Of a stretch of DNA of 64,000 bases, positions 51,256-60,116 are shown piece after piece. Below the pieces are notes generated by a model. That model searched no databases, had not been told where the DNA came from, and saw nothing but the letters and a program-made list of their open reading frames with translations. Source of the DNA: Candidatus Heimdallarchaeota archaeon (GTDB taxonomy: Archaea > Asgardarchaeota > Heimdallarchaeia > Heimdallarchaeales > Heimdallarchaeaceae); assembly GCA_030603365.1 (NCBI GenBank), contig JAUVXV010000001.1, positions 62,001 through 126,000 of the forward strand, read 5' to 3'. A program made the position numbers and the translations under genes. Numbering within the stretch: the stretch's first letter is position 1; every line of letters begins with the position of its first letter.

Positions 51256-51308
51256 TATTAAAAACTCAAGAAGGAAGGTAGCGTACATTACAAAGGTAAC
51301 ATTCTACT
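51256..51308 (+). promoter_or_regulatory. Promoter and short foldable leader before eL32
   Basis: A TATA-like TATTAAAA (51,256-51,263) lies about 25 bases upstream of a possible start near 51,285. GGTAG (51,277-51,281) can pair with CTACT (51,304-51,308), and TTAC (51,288-51,291) with GTAA (51,296-51,299). The helices are short and the fold is less certain than at uS17. If transcription starts at 51,285, the outer helix would not form. Confidence 0.3.
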
Positions 51309-51318
51309 GTGAGTGCCT

Positions 51319-51849
51319 ATGACAATCAATAAAAAGAAATTATTGGAAAAACGAAAAAAAATCAATGCTCGTAGACCAAAGTTTGTACGTCAAGAAAGTT
51401 GGCGATACAACCGTGTCAAAAAGAGTTGGCGTAAGCCAAAGGGTATTGATAATAAAATGTTGGAAAAGCGAAGAGGTTACCCTTCGATGGTTAGCATCGG
51501 TTATAGGGGACCTAAAGCTGTCAGAGGTCTACATCCTTCGGGTTATCAGGTAGTTCATGTTGCAAATATCTACGAACTTGACGAAGTAGATAAAGAAAAC
51601 GAAGCAATTATTATTAAGCACACTGTAGGTGCTCGAAAACGGCAGACTATTATAGACACTGCGTCCGATTTGGGGCTTAAAGTACTTAATCCTCCTTCTC
51701 GAGTAGAAGAATTTGGTGAAGTACTCGAAGAAGGTTTGCTTGAAGAAGAATATGAACTCCTTGATGATGAATTCGAACTCGATGAAGAGATCGAAATGGA
51801 TGAAGACCTAGAATCAGATGAAGACCTAGAGGAGGAATCTTCATCATAA
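51319..51849 (+). CDS. rpl32e: Ribosomal protein eL32 with acidic C-terminal tail
   Basis: eL32 is an archaeal/eukaryotic large-subunit protein. The core shows KKINARRPKFVRQESWRYNR, SWRKPKGIDNKMLEKRRGYP and RGLHPSGYQVVHVANIYELD. After about residue 130 the protein turns into an Asp/Glu-rich tail of about 45 residues that is not part of the normal family. ATG 51,319 is preferred to GTG 51,313. Confidence 0.95.
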   Translation: MTINKKKLLEKRKKINARRPKFVRQESWRYNRVKKSWRKPKGIDNKMLEKRRGYPSMVSIGYRGPKAVRGLHPSGYQVVHVANIYELDEVDKENEAIIIKHTVGARKRQTIIDTASDLGLKVLNPPSRVEEFGEVLEEGLLEEEYELLDDEFELDEEIEMDEDLESDEDLEEESSS

Positions 51850-51873
51850 AGAAAACTGAAGTGAGGTTTGATT

Positions 51874-52338
51874 ATGGACGTTAAAACCCAAAGAAGAATC
51901 GCTGCTAAGGTTCTAAAGGTTGGAGTCAACCGTGTAAAGATTGATCCAGATAGCTTACCTGATGTTGCTTTGGCTATTACAAGAGAAGATGTTAGACGTC
52001 ATATTGATGACGGTGATATCGGAAAACGTAAAATCAAAGGAATAAGCAGAGGTAGAGCAAAAGCTGTAGCAGCCAAAAAGAAAAAAGGACAAAGAATCGG
52101 ACCCGGAAGTCGTAAAGGACCAAAATATTCTCGTTTGTCAAGTAAAGATAGATGGATAAACAAGATAAGAGCTCAAAGAAAATATCTGAAAGCACTTAGA
52201 GATGAAGGTTATATTGATACTATAAACTATAGAAAATTATATCTTCAATCAAAAGGTAGTCTTTTCCGTTCTGTTCGTTATCTTCGAAACTATATTGCTG
52301 AACATGGTTTAGCAAAGAAACGTCTTCCGGAATTGTGA
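51874..52338 (+). CDS. rpl19e: Ribosomal protein eL19
   Basis: eL19 has a long helix that reaches the small subunit. The 154 residues match the family: MDVKTQRRIAAKVLKVGVNR, KRKIKGISRGRAKAVAAKKK and GPGSRKGPKYSRLSSKDRWI. ATG 51,874 follows GTGAGG at good spacing; TTG 51,868 is an alternative. Confidence 0.95.
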   Translation: MDVKTQRRIAAKVLKVGVNRVKIDPDSLPDVALAITREDVRRHIDDGDIGKRKIKGISRGRAKAVAAKKKKGQRIGPGSRKGPKYSRLSSKDRWINKIRAQRKYLKALRDEGYIDTINYRKLYLQSKGSLFRSVRYLRNYIAEHGLAKKRLPEL

Positions 52339-52350
52339 TGAGGTGTAAAT

Positions 52351-52989
52351 ATGTCAAGACGAAGAAGAGGTTTCAGGAAGATACGAAAATTACAACAAAA
52401 GCAGAAGAAACAAGGTCCATTATATAGAGTGCCTTTCAGAAGACGCAGAGAAATGAAAACTGACTATCAACAACGTAAAAGACTCTTAAAATCTGGAAAA
52501 ATACGTTTTGTAGCCCGTCCTTCTAACAAGCAAGTTTTAGTTCAATTTGTTGAATCTAAAATAGGTGGAGACCAAACTTTTATTCAAGTAAGTTCAAATG
52601 ACTTGAAGAAACATGGATGGGATGTAGCTACCTCAAATCTTCCAGCTGCTTATCTTACTGGTTATCTAGCTGGAAAGAAAGCTATTAAGGCAAAGATTAA
52701 GGAAGCTATTCTGGATGTAGGAACTTTTACTGTAAACCCAGGTACAAGACTTTTTGCTACATTGAAGGGTGTTGTTGATGCAGGTATTGAAGTGCCTTAT
52801 AATGAAAGGATGATACCCTCTGAAGAAAGAATCAGAGGTGAGCATATCAAGGAACATGCAAAACTATTGGCAAAAGAAGATAAAGAGAAATATGACATAA
52901 TATTCTCAAAATATCTTGCGGCTAATAAGAAACCTGAAGATTTGCCAAAATTGTTTGAAGCAACCAAATCTAAAATCGACACAATATAA
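52351..52989 (+). CDS. rpl18: Ribosomal protein uL18
   Basis: uL18 binds 5S rRNA with uL5. The 212 residues contain the archaeal pattern YRVPFRRRREMKTDYQQRKR, LKSGKIRFVARPSNKQVLVQ and TSNLPAAYLTGYLAGKKAI. A basic N-terminal extension of about 20 residues precedes it. It starts after GAGGTG and ends 14 bases before uS5. Confidence 0.95.
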   Translation: MSRRRRGFRKIRKLQQKQKKQGPLYRVPFRRRREMKTDYQQRKRLLKSGKIRFVARPSNKQVLVQFVESKIGGDQTFIQVSSNDLKKHGWDVATSNLPAAYLTGYLAGKKAIKAKIKEAILDVGTFTVNPGTRLFATLKGVVDAGIEVPYNERMIPSEERIRGEHIKEHAKLLAKEDKEKYDIIFSKYLAANKKPEDLPKLFEATKSKIDTI

Positions 52990-53003
52990 TGAGGTAGTAA
53001 AAA

Positions 53004-53642
53004 ATGAGTAGAAATATGTATATGGATTTAGATGAATGGGTACCCCGAACTCGAGTTGGAAGACTTGTAAAAGAGGGTAGAATCTCCACAATCGATGAGA
53101 TATTCCAGCAAGGATTACCTCTGGTTGAATCTGAGATAGTTGACATGCTTTTCGGTGATACCTTAGAAGATAATGTTGTTGATATTAGTTTGGTGCAAAG
53201 ACAAACAGACGCTGGTAGAAAAAGAAAATTCAGAGCCACAGTTGTTGTTGGCAACAAAAACGGTTATGTTGGTGTCGGAGAAGCCAAATTAAAAGAAATT
53301 GGACCTGCAATCAAGAAAGCAATTGTTAATGCAAAATTAAACATACGCCCAATTAGACGAGGGTGTGGATCATGGGAATGTTCATGCGGAACCCCTCATA
53401 CTGTTCCATACAAAGTAACTGGAAAAGTTGGGTCTACAAAAGTAATTCTTTATCCCGCTCCACGAGGTCTAGGACTAGTGGTTGGTAATGTTGCAAAAAC
53501 AGTGTTGGAACTAGCTGGTATATCGGATGTTTGGAGTAAAACATTTGGTGAAACAAGAACAACATCTAACTTTGCAAAAGCAACTTTTGAATCATTGAAA
53601 AACAGCTATGAAATCATGGCTCCATATGATTGGACAAGCTAA
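53004..53642 (+). CDS. rps5: Ribosomal protein uS5
   Basis: uS5 helps decoding accuracy at the small-subunit A-site. The 212 residues have a double-stranded-RNA-binding-like domain ([20 protein letters not shown]) and the conserved [20 protein letters not shown] of the archaeal form. The start at 53,004 follows GAGG. It lies in the normal uL18-uS5-uL30-uL15 order. Confidence 0.96.
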   Translation: MSRNMYMDLDEWVPRTRVGRLVKEGRISTIDEIFQQGLPLVESEIVDMLFGDTLEDNVVDISLVQRQTDAGRKRKFRATVVVGNKNGYVGVGEAKLKEIGPAIKKAIVNAKLNIRPIRRGCGSWECSCGTPHTVPYKVTGKVGSTKVILYPAPRGLGLVVGNVAKTVLELAGISDVWSKTFGETRTTSNFAKATFESLKNSYEIMAPYDWTS

Positions 53643-53656
53643 GGACGTAGATATGA

Positions 53657-54145
53657 ATGAGTCAAAAGCAAGAAAAACCAGAATTGTTAGCAGTTATTCG
53701 TTTGAGAGGTAAAGTTAATGTTCATTTCAAAGTGCAAGAAACTCTCGATATGTTAAACATTCGAAGATCAAACTATATGACATTAGTGCCAAACACTCCC
53801 TCTTTCCTAGGCATGCTAAAGAAAGCAAAAGATTGTGTAACTTGGGGTGAAATCAACAAGAAAGCTCTTGAACACGTGTTAATGAAACGCGGTGAACTTC
53901 CTGGAAAGACCAAAATCACTAACAAATATTTGAAAGACCACACCCCTTATACAACAATCAAAGCATTATCAAAAGCATTCCTTGCATGTGAAGTAGATTT
54001 CAAAGATGTCCCAGAAATGAAGAGATTCTTTAGACTACATCCTGCTAGAAAAGGATACAAGAAAGTTAAAAGAGGCTTTGCAGAAGGTGGTGAACTAGGT
54101 TATAGAGGATCCGCTATAAATGAGTTAATTATAAGGATGGCATGA
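53657..54145 (+). CDS. rpl30: Ribosomal protein uL30
   Basis: The 162 residues fit archaeal uL30: ELLAVIRLRGKVNVHFKVQE at the N-terminus, TLDMLNIRRSNYMTLVPNT and FRLHPARKGYKKVKRGFAEG. Archaeal forms are longer than bacterial ones, so the length is normal. The start is ATG 53,657; it is followed four bases later by uL15. Confidence 0.95.
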   Translation: MSQKQEKPELLAVIRLRGKVNVHFKVQETLDMLNIRRSNYMTLVPNTPSFLGMLKKAKDCVTWGEINKKALEHVLMKRGELPGKTKITNKYLKDHTPYTTIKALSKAFLACEVDFKDVPEMKRFFRLHPARKGYKKVKRGFAEGGELGYRGSAINELIIRMA

Positions 54146-54149
54146 TAAA

Positions 54150-54593
54150 ATGACTGTAAGAACTAGAAAACGAGTAAGAAAACAACGTGGTTATAGAACA
54201 CATGGATGGGGCATAACAAGACCTCATCGTGGAAGTGGTATGAGAGGCGGAGTTGGTAATGCTGGTCCAAAATCACATCATAAACTTCTTGTAATTATAG
54301 GAAAACGACCCCCAATAGGAAAGAGAGGTTTCATTGTCCCTCCATCTGTAGTTGAAGATGTCCCCACAATTAATGTTTCCCATTTAGAAGCTATGTTACC
54401 AACTTTATTAAAGGAAGGTAGTGCAACCCAAAAAGCTAATGTTTATCAGATTAATCTTATCGAATTGGGATATTCAAAGCTTTTAGCACAAGGGTCAGTT
54501 TCTGCTCCTATGAATATAACTGTTAAATATGCTTCTAAAAGAGCAATCAGCAAAGTTAAAGCTGCTGGTGGCAAAGTGAATCTAAAAGAATAA
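54150..54593 (+). CDS. rpl15: Ribosomal protein uL15
   Basis: uL15 is a late-assembling large-subunit protein. The 147 residues show RTRKRVRKQRGYRTHGWGIT, HRGSGMRGGVGNAGPKSHHK and the C-terminal core VKYASKRAISKVKAAGGKV. T-rich sequence follows the stop and suggests termination. In most archaea secY comes next; here a kinase gene follows and secY is 5.5 kb away on the other strand. Confidence 0.95.
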   Translation: MTVRTRKRVRKQRGYRTHGWGITRPHRGSGMRGGVGNAGPKSHHKLLVIIGKRPPIGKRGFIVPPSVVEDVPTINVSHLEAMLPTLLKEGSATQKANVYQINLIELGYSKLLAQGSVSAPMNITVKYASKRAISKVKAAGGKVNLKE

Positions 54594-54686
54594 TCTCTTT
54601 ACTTTTTTCACTTTTTACTCTCTTTTTTTTATTGAATTTGCTTCCGAAAACCTTTTGTTTGAATGATATAATCTGAATCGAAGATT

Positions 54687-55301
54687 ATGAAAGTTTTTAT
54701 TCTTGTAGGACTGCAAATGAGTGGAAAATCATCTCATGGTCATAGGTTAAGGGAGGAAGAAGGTATCCCGATGGTTGAAACTGGGCATGCCGTTTACTAC
54801 GAGTTAAAAAGACAAAAACTTCATGTTAATCACGAAAATACTACTAAAGTTATTCAATCTCTTTTATCTCAAGATCCTATCGCTTTTGCACGAACAATTT
54901 TAGATTATGAAAAGGATAAATATGAAAATTCTGAAACATTGATTCTAAACGGAGTGAAATCCCCTGCTGAAATTAAATATTCTAGAAAACGATTTGGCAA
55001 GGATAATGTGAGTGTTCTTGGTTTTCATTCTTGTCAAAAAACAAGATTTAACCGAGTTAATAATCCTGATCGATTTGCAGTATCAGGAAAGTTTCTTGAA
55101 AAAACTCAGGAAGATCAAGATTTAGCAAAATGGGAAAATTTCATTAGCAGAGATGTTCGTGAAATAGGTCTAGGAATAGGAAGTGCTTTAGCCACAGCAA
55201 ATGAAATAGTTATTACCGAAGATGAGAATTGGCCATTCTACTCTTTTGATATATCTTACGATCATTTTCGTAATTTTATATTGAGTGGAATAAAAACTTA
55301 A
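54687..55301 (+). CDS. P-loop nucleotide kinase-like protein
   Basis: The 204 residues have a Walker A motif (LVGLQMSGKSSHGHRL, about 5-20) and an overall layout like archaeal proteins annotated as dephospho-CoA- or nucleoside-monophosphate-kinase-like (GIPMVETGHAVYYELKRQ; TLILNGVKSPAEIKYSRKRF). The substrate cannot be assigned. It occupies a slot near uL15 where adenylate kinase is often found in archaea, but it does not look like canonical archaeal AdkA. It is convergent with cbf5. Confidence 0.7.
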   Translation: MKVFILVGLQMSGKSSHGHRLREEEGIPMVETGHAVYYELKRQKLHVNHENTTKVIQSLLSQDPIAFARTILDYEKDKYENSETLILNGVKSPAEIKYSRKRFGKDNVSVLGFHSCQKTRFNRVNNPDRFAVSGKFLEKTQEDQDLAKWENFISRDVREIGLGIGSALATANEIVITEDENWPFYSFDISYDHFRNFILSGIKT

Positions 55302-55320
55302 GAAGATTTTTCAGAATGAA

Positions 55321-56334
55321 CTAATTATCCTTTTTTTGACTCGGATAAGTTCCGATTTGCATAATTACTCTATTTACACTTGCAAGAAGCCCTTGTTCCT
55401 TACTTTTCAGATTTTCAGAATCAAGTTGTGCTTCACCGAGACCAATTAATTCATGTTTCAAAGTGAAAATCCCTACCATATTTCCTTTACTAAAATTATT
55501 GGTGAATTTTGACACTCCTGGCATTGCTAGGGGAGCACCATGACATAGAGAGTCTACTGTGCTATCTTTGACAAAGATTTTTGGCAGATGTGTTACACCC
55601 ATCTCCATTGGCAGAATTATATTTCTAAGTGGGATTTCATCCTTTTCTTCTTCTAGCCACATATAGGCATCATACAAATCTTGAAGCGTTGCTAGATATT
55701 TTTTCTCTGAGAACGGACCTGAACGTATCCTTCTCAGTTCTTTCATGTGTGCGCCACAAGACAGACTTTGACCTATATCATGTGCATACTTTCGGATATA
55801 AGTCCCTGCTTGACATTTAATCCTGAACAGTACTTCTCTCTCTTTGATGTCTATAATCTCATTTTCATAGACCTTTCTAACCCTTAATACACGCTTAACA
55901 CTCGAACGAAATGGTGGGCGTTGATATATATCTCCCACATACTCATTCATTATTTCCTTGATTCTCTCTTCTTCAACATCTTTATGTAAGCGCATATTGC
56001 AAACATATTCCTTACCCGCAAGAAGTAATGTACCTAAAATTTTTGTAGCTCTACCTAAAGCAATAGGAAGAACACCTGTAACAAGTGGATCTAGGGTACC
56101 TGAATGGCCAGCTTTTTGTAGATTTAACATCTTCTTAACGTAACTTACTACTTCATGGCTAGTTGGTCGAGGGGGTTTATCAAGATTAATAATTCCATAA
56201 TCTAGGAGCTCTTTTATCGATCTTTTCGATGGCATTTTTCCCCATTTATAGTCAGTTGTATCGCTTGATAACTCTACAATAGATTCTGATTCATCTTCAA
56301 AAGAAAGTTTTAGGGGAGTAAAAATCAAAGTCAT
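55321..56334 (-). CDS. cbf5: tRNA/rRNA pseudouridine synthase Cbf5
   Basis: Cbf5 is the catalytic subunit of H/ACA RNPs and also acts on tRNA U55. The 337 residues contain the TruB-type catalytic segment KAGHSGTLDPLVTGVLPIAL with its aspartate, LHKDVEEERIKEIMNEYVGD, CQAGTYIRKYAHDIGQ and a C-terminal PUA domain (FVKDSTVDSLCHGAPLAMPG). Nop10, a partner, is encoded at 22,976. The gene ends the minus-strand run EMC3-like, eL34, cmk, eL14, cbf5. Confidence 0.96.
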   Translation of the reverse strand: MTLIFTPLKLSFEDESESIVELSSDTTDYKWGKMPSKRSIKELLDYGIINLDKPPRPTSHEVVSYVKKMLNLQKAGHSGTLDPLVTGVLPIALGRATKILGTLLLAGKEYVCNMRLHKDVEEERIKEIMNEYVGDIYQRPPFRSSVKRVLRVRKVYENEIIDIKEREVLFRIKCQAGTYIRKYAHDIGQSLSCGAHMKELRRIRSGPFSEKKYLATLQDLYDAYMWLEEEKDEIPLRNIILPMEMGVTHLPKIFVKDSTVDSLCHGAPLAMPGVSKFTNNFSKGNMVGIFTLKHELIGLGEAQLDSENLKSKEQGLLASVNRVIMQIGTYPSQKKDN

Positions 56335-56378
56335 CTTTAACCAACTATAAAAAATAGGGATATAAAGTTTGAGGATAT

Positions 56379-56660
56379 CTAAACCTTAGGTATAATTGCC
56401 TCTTGCATGTAATCCTTCAAACTTCCAGCTTCAATTGCTGCTGCAACTTCTTCGTCTGTTGCATCTCTTTTAACTGAAACTACTTTGTCAGTAGGTTCAA
56501 TATGTCTGATATTGCATTTTCTTCGACGAACAGAAGTCAGTGATTGTGGGCCAGTAAGAAGGACATAATTTTGATCAATCAAATTTATAATAACTCCTTT
56601 TTTACCAGCTTCTCTTCCATTAGTTTTTACAACTACTCTTCCAATTTGGATTGCTGTCAT
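56379..56660 (-). CDS. rpl14e: Ribosomal protein eL14
   Basis: The 93 residues form the KOW-type barrel of archaeal eL14: IQIGRVVVKTNGREAGKKGV, INLIDQNYVLLTGPQSLTSV and RRRKCNIRHIEPTDKVV. eL14 is patchily distributed in archaea, so its presence helps place the lineage. It overlaps cmk by four bases and is followed by cbf5. Confidence 0.93.
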   Translation of the reverse strand: MTAIQIGRVVVKTNGREAGKKGVIINLIDQNYVLLTGPQSLTSVRRRKCNIRHIEPTDKVVSVKRDATDEEVAAAIEAGSLKDYMQEAIIPKV

Positions 56661-57250
56661 TTTTCTACACCTTTCATTTTTTTCTCAAATGCTAGTAATA
56701 TTATCTGAACACAGTCAGATGCACTAAATTTCTGCGAATTTAAGATTATATCGTATATAGTTAAATCAGAAATGTCGATTTTATACAGTTTTTGATATCT
56801 GCTTTTTTCTGATTCTTCTCTTGTTATTGTTTCTTGACGAGTTGTTTCGGCTGATTTATTTTCTCTTTGAATTATTCTCCCAATTCGTGTTTCAAACGGA
56901 GCTGTGATATATATCAACATATTTGCTATGTCTTTTAACATCCACCCACCTAATTGTGCATCAACAACGATATTGTCTTTTAATTTTGCCAGTTCAACTG
57001 TTTTATCATCAATAAACTTGTCAATTTCCTCTTGTAATTCAGCTTTTTTACTGAATTCCTCAAGATTCATGTTTGCGTTTTCTGCCATGTTTCTGAATAG
57101 TTCCCCTGCTGATATATACTCATAACCAAGTTTTTCTGCAACTTCTTTTGCTGCTGTACTTTTACCTGATCCATGGGGACCTGAAACAGCGATAATTGGC
57201 AAGTTAGCAACTTCCTCCCTTCTAGCTACGTACTTCGGCTTTGATAGCAC
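56657..57250 (-). CDS. cmk: Cytidylate kinase
   Basis: The archaeal-type CMP kinase phosphorylates CMP/dCMP. The 197 residues have a P-loop (IAVSGPHGSGKSTAAKEVAE, about 20-39), ISAGELFRNMAENANM, VVDAQLGGWML and the lid REESEKSRYQKLYKID. The N-terminal 28 bases overlap eL34, and the 3' end overlaps eL14 by four bases, so the three genes are tightly coupled. Confidence 0.93.
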   Translation of the reverse strand: MLSKPKYVARREEVANLPIIAVSGPHGSGKSTAAKEVAEKLGYEYISAGELFRNMAENANMNLEEFSKKAELQEEIDKFIDDKTVELAKLKDNIVVDAQLGGWMLKDIANMLIYITAPFETRIGRIIQRENKSAETTRQETITREESEKSRYQKLYKIDISDLTIYDIILNSQKFSASDCVQIILLAFEKKMKGVEK

Positions 57251-57485
57251 CTTTCAGACATCTTGTGCACAAATATCCTGCATGAACTCTAGATGGAAGG
57301 CGTTCAGAGCGAGACATCTTTCTTACTCTATTTTGTCTGCCGAATGCTACCCCATGAAGGATAGCTCCACATTTAGAACAATGTGGTTTCTTAGTTCTTT
57401 TTTCGATTCTAGTTAACTTTGTTTCAGATGGAGTTCTTTTCATCCTTGTTTTCGCGACACGTAACGAAGGTCTAACCATTTTCAT
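57222..57485 (-). CDS. rpl34e: Ribosomal protein eL34
   Basis: This 87-residue protein has the eL34 zinc cysteines (HCSKCG and LCTRC) and the motif GVAFGRQNRVRKMSRSERLP. The gene overlaps cmk by 29 bases. The order EMC3-like, eL34, cmk, eL14, cbf5 matches other archaea, although the block is on the opposite strand from uL15 here. Confidence 0.94.
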   Translation of the reverse strand: MKMVRPSLRVAKTRMKRTPSETKLTRIEKRTKKPHCSKCGAILHGVAFGRQNRVRKMSRSERLPSRVHAGYLCTRCLKGAIKAEVRS

Positions 57486-57494
57486 TCCTCACGT

Positions 57495-58187
57495 TCATTT
57501 ATTCTTAGTAATTGTTTTCTTTTTAGCTAACTCAGCTTTGGCAGCTGATACAGGTGTTTTAACTATTTTGTGTTCTGGTTTCTTAATTTTGGTTTTTGTT
57601 GCTCCTGAAGGTGTAACTCCAAAAATCCTTGAAATTACGGATCCAAATGCAAATGCTGATATAAAGTACCAAATGGTAAATGAAGATTTTGAAAATATTC
57701 GTCCTTCAAATGATTCTTGTCCTAACCAAGATGCTGATCCAATCCATGGAAATTCTCCTAGATTGAAAGGTAACCACGCGTAGTAATGTCCTGCATCGCC
57801 AACAGGGAACGCATTTCTCATAACTGTAAATATCAGTAGAAACGGTATGATTGTAAACAGCATAGGTTTCATACGCTTAAACATCATTGATGATTGCATC
57901 TTCTTAATACGCTCTTCATCCCTTTTTACACTTAACCACAGTTTTTTATCAGCAGTGGACATAGCTTGTTTTTTGCGTTTATTCCACTCATTAACTTTTT
58001 GCATACTTTCCTTTAATGCATCAACATCTGTGACTAATCTAGTGATGAAGGTCGATAGAATTGCAATTAATACTGCAGTTACCGCTATCACCCACGCAGA
58101 TGTTGGGCGCTGATTCAACTGATTTGTTGTCATCCACTCTGTTATTCCTGTAAACCAACTATCCCAGAAGGCCATAATTAAAACCAT
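57495..58187 (-). CDS. EMC3/TMCO1-like membrane insertase (DUF106)
   Basis: The 230 residues fit the archaeal DUF106 family of the Oxa1/YidC superfamily, which inserts membrane proteins beside SecY. A hydrophobic helix near 25-50 is followed by a cytoplasmic coiled coil (about 55-100; VNEWNKRKKQAMSTADKKLW) and further transmembrane helices near 108-125 and 165-190. The C-terminal tail is very lysine-rich. ATG 58,175 is an alternative start. It lies directly upstream of eL34. Confidence 0.88.
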   Translation of the reverse strand: MVLIMAFWDSWFTGITEWMTTNQLNQRPTSAWVIAVTAVLIAILSTFITRLVTDVDALKESMQKVNEWNKRKKQAMSTADKKLWLSVKRDEERIKKMQSSMMFKRMKPMLFTIIPFLLIFTVMRNAFPVGDAGHYYAWLPFNLGEFPWIGSASWLGQESFEGRIFSKSSFTIWYFISAFAFGSVISRIFGVTPSGATKTKIKKPEHKIVKTPVSAAKAELAKKKTITKNK

Positions 58188-58267
58188 ATTCTGTGCTTAC
58201 TTACTCCAGAAATTATTTTCTTTTTAAAAGCTTTTGTAACTTGAGTATTCTAATCTCTACAAAATGC

Positions 58268-58990
58268 CTATGTTGAGTTCCTTAATAGAAGAAAAATATT
58301 TTCATTACCACTTGAACCACCAAGTTTCGTGCATTCCACTATTTCAAAATCACATTTTTCAATGATTTTAACCAATTCTCTCTTTGTAAACAGATGATAA
58401 TATCGCTTTGCAACGATTTCCTTATTGTTATTAAACCAAGACAAGTAGATGTCTCCATGCCTCCACAATCTGTTTTTTAATTTGTTATAAGGATAAATCA
58501 ATAGGTCTTTGAGCATCTCTCTTCTTGATCCTTTTTTCCATCTTCTCCAGCAAGAAACAATTAAATAAGTATTCTTCTTCAAAATCGCACTAACATCTCT
58601 CAATACTTTTACAACTTCTTTGCTGTTTCTTAAATGATGAAGTGTAGCGATACATATGGCAAAATCTGCAAAATTCTCTTTTAGAGGAAATGCTTTCATA
58701 TCATTATTTAGAGGGTAAATAATATTTTTTTCAGTAGAAATAGCGTTCTTTAACAATTCAAAAGAAATATCAGATGCAATATGTTCCCATTTCTGTTCTT
58801 CGAAAAGAAGAAGATTTCTACAGTTACCAGTCCCAATGTCAAGTAAAATCCCAGATGTAGGTAATGAGAAATTTTGCTTAACTAATACAATATAATCTTG
58901 AAAATCTTTCCAGGGTTTTTTCTTCAAACTTGTATATTTTGGAGAGATTTTCCTATATGCTTCTACTAGTTCATAATCTACATCTGTCAA
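58268..58990 (-). CDS. Trm9/ALKBH8-like tRNA methyltransferase
   Basis: The 240 residues have a SAM site (ILLDIGTGNCRNLLLFEEQ, about 48-66), ICIATLHHLRNSKEVVKVLR and a late RHGDIYLSW ... RYYHLFTKRELVKII segment. This is the pattern of Trm9/ALKBH8 methyltransferases, which methylate wobble uridine side chains in eukaryotes. No Trm112 partner is seen here. TTG 58,990 is the probable start. The gene sits where the usual archaeal order has none, between the EMC3-like gene and secY. Confidence 0.75.
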   Translation of the reverse strand: MTDVDYELVEAYRKISPKYTSLKKKPWKDFQDYIVLVKQNFSLPTSGILLDIGTGNCRNLLLFEEQKWEHIASDISFELLKNAISTEKNIIYPLNNDMKAFPLKENFADFAICIATLHHLRNSKEVVKVLRDVSAILKKNTYLIVSCWRRWKKGSRREMLKDLLIYPYNKLKNRLWRHGDIYLSWFNNNKEIVAKRYYHLFTKRELVKIIEKCDFEIVECTKLGGSSGNENIFLLLRNST

Positions 58991-59126
58991 GATGAAAGGA
59001 CTATAGTAACATCCTATATCAACTTTCTTTTTTGAAAGAATGAATTATATCAGAATAAGAAATTTTATATATTAACTTTTGTTTACTCAAAATGAGTAAA
59101 TACTCTTTGGCAGTAGATGTGATAAA

Positions 59127-60077
59127 ATGGATTCTTTTAATATAGCAGTAATTGGAGTGGGGAGTTGGGGTAAAAATCATGCCCGTGTCTTTAGTGAAAT
59201 GGAAAACGTAAATCTTCATAGTATTTATGATTTAGATTACACCCATGCATCGAATTTAGCTCAGATTTACAATACTAAAGCAATAAAAAATCTTGATGAT
59301 TTACTACAAAATGAAGAAATCGATGCCATTACCATTGCTTCACCAACTTCAACACATGCAAAAATTGCGTTACAAGCAATAGAAAATAGTAAGCATGTTC
59401 TTATTGAAAAACCAATGACCAGTACAGTAGAAGAAGCAGAAAAAATACTTGATGCAGAAAAACAATATAATGTTATAGTGTCGGTTGGTTTCATTGAACG
59501 TTTTAATCCAATTATATCCCGATCTAAACAACTAATTAAAAATGAAGAATTAGGCGAACTTGTTTTAATAAGCGCAAGACGATTGGGACCTTACTGGCCA
59601 GATAGACTAAAAGATGTTGACGTTATTAGAGATGTAAGCATTCATGATATAGATGCGTTTAGATACTTATTAGCTAAAGAACCAAAATCAGTATATGCAA
59701 GAGGAGGAAAATTGAGACATTCATATCTTGATTATGCAGAGATTTTACTCGATTTTGAAAACGGAGTTACAGGATTCATTGAATCTAATTATCTTACACC
59801 ACATAAACTAAGAAAACTGATGTTAACTTGCGAAAAGGGAATTGTTGAAGCTGATTATATTTCCCAAGAGTATGTAATTGAAGATGCGGAATGGTTAAGA
59901 AAGAATAAAATGGAATGGCAAGAACCCCTAAGCAAAGAGATGTACGCTTTTGTTGATGCATGTTTAGGGAAAACTCCACCAGTAATAACTTCCTTAGACG
60001 GTGTAAATGCTCTGAAAATAGCTCTATCTTCCATAGAGAGTGTTGAAACTCACAAAGTAATTGATCTCGATTTATGA
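59127..60077 (+). CDS. Gfo/Idh/MocA family oxidoreductase
   Basis: The 316 residues start with an NAD(P)-binding Rossmann motif (IAVIGVGSWGKNHARVFSEM, about 5-24). LIEKPMTST holds the conserved lysine, and HDIDAFRYLL and ESNYLTPHKLRK follow in the C-terminal domain. Close relatives oxidise sugars such as UDP-N-acetylglucosamine, but the substrate is not determined. It is divergent from the Trm9-like gene and points towards secY, which is convergent. Confidence 0.9.
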   Translation: MDSFNIAVIGVGSWGKNHARVFSEMENVNLHSIYDLDYTHASNLAQIYNTKAIKNLDDLLQNEEIDAITIASPTSTHAKIALQAIENSKHVLIEKPMTSTVEEAEKILDAEKQYNVIVSVGFIERFNPIISRSKQLIKNEELGELVLISARRLGPYWPDRLKDVDVIRDVSIHDIDAFRYLLAKEPKSVYARGGKLRHSYLDYAEILLDFENGVTGFIESNYLTPHKLRKLMLTCEKGIVEADYISQEYVIEDAEWLRKNKMEWQEPLSKEMYAFVDACLGKTPPVITSLDGVNALKIALSSIESVETHKVIDLDL

Positions 60078-60116
60078 GAATAAACTAAAAATAAGAAATA
60101 AAAAGGGAAGGAGATT